Assembly (NCBI GenBank): GCA_017745135.1
Contig: JAGIAB010000239.1
Location: 1 to 5,250 of the forward strand
Reading direction: 5' to 3'
Origin: Flavisolibacter sp.
Lineage (GTDB): Bacteria; Bacteroidota; Bacteroidia; Chitinophagales; Chitinophagaceae
Length of the DNA: 5,250 nt
Shown here: positions 4,279 to 5,250 of the stretch, piece after piece
Layout: every line of letters begins with the position of its first letter
How positions within the stretch are numbered: the stretch's first letter is position 1
Notes under the pieces: model-generated
The model's database searches: none
Told to the model about the DNA's origin: nothing
Seen by the model: only the letters and a program-made list of their open reading frames with translations
Made by a program: the position numbers and the translations under genes

Positions 4279-5250
4279 TTAAAACTTGTAGCTATAACCA
4301 AGCCTGAAAACTTGTGTTTCGTAATAGTCGGTGCTGGTTAGTTTAAAGCCATTGCCATTTAATTCTTTCTTTATTTTCAGTGTATTAAAAATGTCGCTGG
4401 CATTAAAAAACAATTCTCCTTTACTTTCCTGCATTTGCTTTTTTATACCCATGTCCACCGAAAACCTTGTACCTATTTTGCCTTGTGGTATAATGTCTGG
4501 TGCTAAATAAATACTGGTAATTTGTATGTCTGTTTGTTTTGGTAAATGAAAAATGCCATTCAGTTTTACATTGCCTGATGTAAACTGTTCTTTTATCGCC
4601 GTGTAAATTGACGGTTGAGGGTATTTATTTTCTACGGTAAAAGCGTTAATGATATTTTGATAGATGTTCACATTGGTATTAAATGAAACGACTTTTGAAA
4701 AGGCGTGTTGAAAAACCATTTCCACACCGGTATTACTGCTATGTCCTGCGTTTTGAAATACTGTATAAATTAAAGTGCTTGGTGGAACTTGTGTTGCAAT
4801 TCTTGTAATAGTGCCTTGTGTGCTGCGATGATAAAGTGCGGAATAGAAATATCCTTTTTTAAGAAAGGTTTTATAACCTAACTCATAAGAACTGGTAAAC
4901 TGTGGACGAAGTGCAGGGTTACCAACTTTAATAATTTCAGCATCATCATATTTTGGAAAAATACGGATGTCCACTTCATTAGGTCTGTCAACCCTTCTAT
5001 TGTAGAATAGTGAAATTTTATTTTGGTCGTTTATTTTATAAGCCAACCTTACATTAGGAAAAGGCTGTGTGTAATTGTAGCCATCACTTTTATAAGTATT
5101 ATGGTTGGGGTTTACTTTATATTGTAAATCCACATATTCAACTCTTAAGCCAATTTCAGCTTCTATCTTTTTACTTTCATAAACGTAGTTGCCATAAACT
5201 GCAGGGATAATTTCTGTGTAAGTTGCTGCTCCACCTGCGTTGATGTCTAA
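4279..5250 (-). CDS. Outer-membrane beta-barrel protein, TonB-receptor-like (C-terminal part)
   Basis: The frame is open from the right edge to the TAA at 4281-4279 and shows the last 323 residues. A GTG at 5133 is not the start: the same frame continues upstream with good similarity-type sequence (YGNYVYESKKIEAEIGLR). The pattern is that of the C-terminal barrel of large Bacteroidota receptors of the outer-membrane beta-barrel family (the PF14905 type): a FPNVRLAYKIND strand, ISLFYNRRVDRPN, a loop with GNPALRPQFTSSYELGYK, NAGHSSNTGVEM, and a final strand ending SYKF with terminal Phe, the signal for BAM-mediated insertion. Alternating hydrophobic and polar residues with many aromatics fit transmembrane strands. 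Full-length relatives carry an N-terminal carboxypeptidase-like domain and plug, which lie outside the window. Its substrate cannot be read from this part. The gene stands alone on the minus strand as far as seen. Confidence 0.92.
   Translation of the reverse strand, partial: LDINAGGAATYTEIIPAVYGNYVYESKKIEAEIGLRVEYVDLQYKVNPNHNTYKSDGYNYTQPFPNVRLAYKINDQNKISLFYNRRVDRPNEVDIRIFPKYDDAEIIKVGNPALRPQFTSSYELGYKTFLKKGYFYSALYHRSTQGTITRIATQVPPSTLIYTVFQNAGHSSNTGVEMVFQHAFSKVVSFNTNVNIYQNIINAFTVENKYPQPSIYTAIKEQFTSGNVKLNGIFHLPKQTDIQITSIYLAPDIIPQGKIGTRFSVDMGIKKQMQESKGELFFNASDIFNTLKIKKELNGNGFKLTSTDYYETQVFRLGYSYKF

Noticed and set aside
5131..5133. GTG at 5133 as start of the beta-barrel protein
   Set aside because: The same frame continues open to the window edge with residues typical of the barrel, and these proteins are normally far larger than 284 residues.

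Overview
The window looks like chromosomal DNA of a Bacteroidota bacterium, most likely of the Chitinophagaceae type. The reasons are a TAnnTTTG-type -7 element, starts with no clear Shine-Dalgarno sequence, short lipoprotein signals ending in SSC or AGC, a large outer-membrane beta-barrel protein of the TonB-receptor-like class, and period-7 simple repeats between genes. The taxon is an inference from these traits; there is no rRNA or other marker gene here.

Layout from left to right. A partial lipoprotein gene of unknown function (1-556, minus) runs off the left edge. It is divergent from a pyridoxal-phosphate homeostasis protein gene (YggS/PLPBP family, 618-1298, plus), with 61 bp between the two starts. 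A 66-residue exported or membrane miniprotein (1351-1551, plus) follows and ends at a strong intrinsic terminator. A 49-codon membrane ORF of doubtful status (1725-1874, minus) lies between two further terminator hairpins. Next comes a lipoprotein polysaccharide deacetylase of the CE4/NodB fold (2035-2937, minus) with its own terminator at 1951-1983.

A degenerate heptanucleotide array (3024-3149) then leads directly into the stop codon of an endonuclease III gene (nth, 3148-3806, minus). That gene has every catalytic and iron-sulfur residue but is split by a one-base frameshift in a run of six A on its coding strand. About 400 bp without a convincing gene follow (3872-4278). The window ends in the C-terminal 323 residues of an outer-membrane beta-barrel receptor-like protein (4279-5250, minus), which runs off the right edge.

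The genes do not form one pathway. They are mostly single-gene transcription units for cofactor homeostasis, cell-envelope polysaccharide modification, DNA repair and outer-membrane transport, separated by terminators and simple repeats. I see no defence system, mobile element, CRISPR array, tRNA or rRNA. The points most worth a second look are the frameshifted but otherwise intact nth, the period-7 repeats that flank it and also occur inside the yggS-like gene, and the small membrane ORF.
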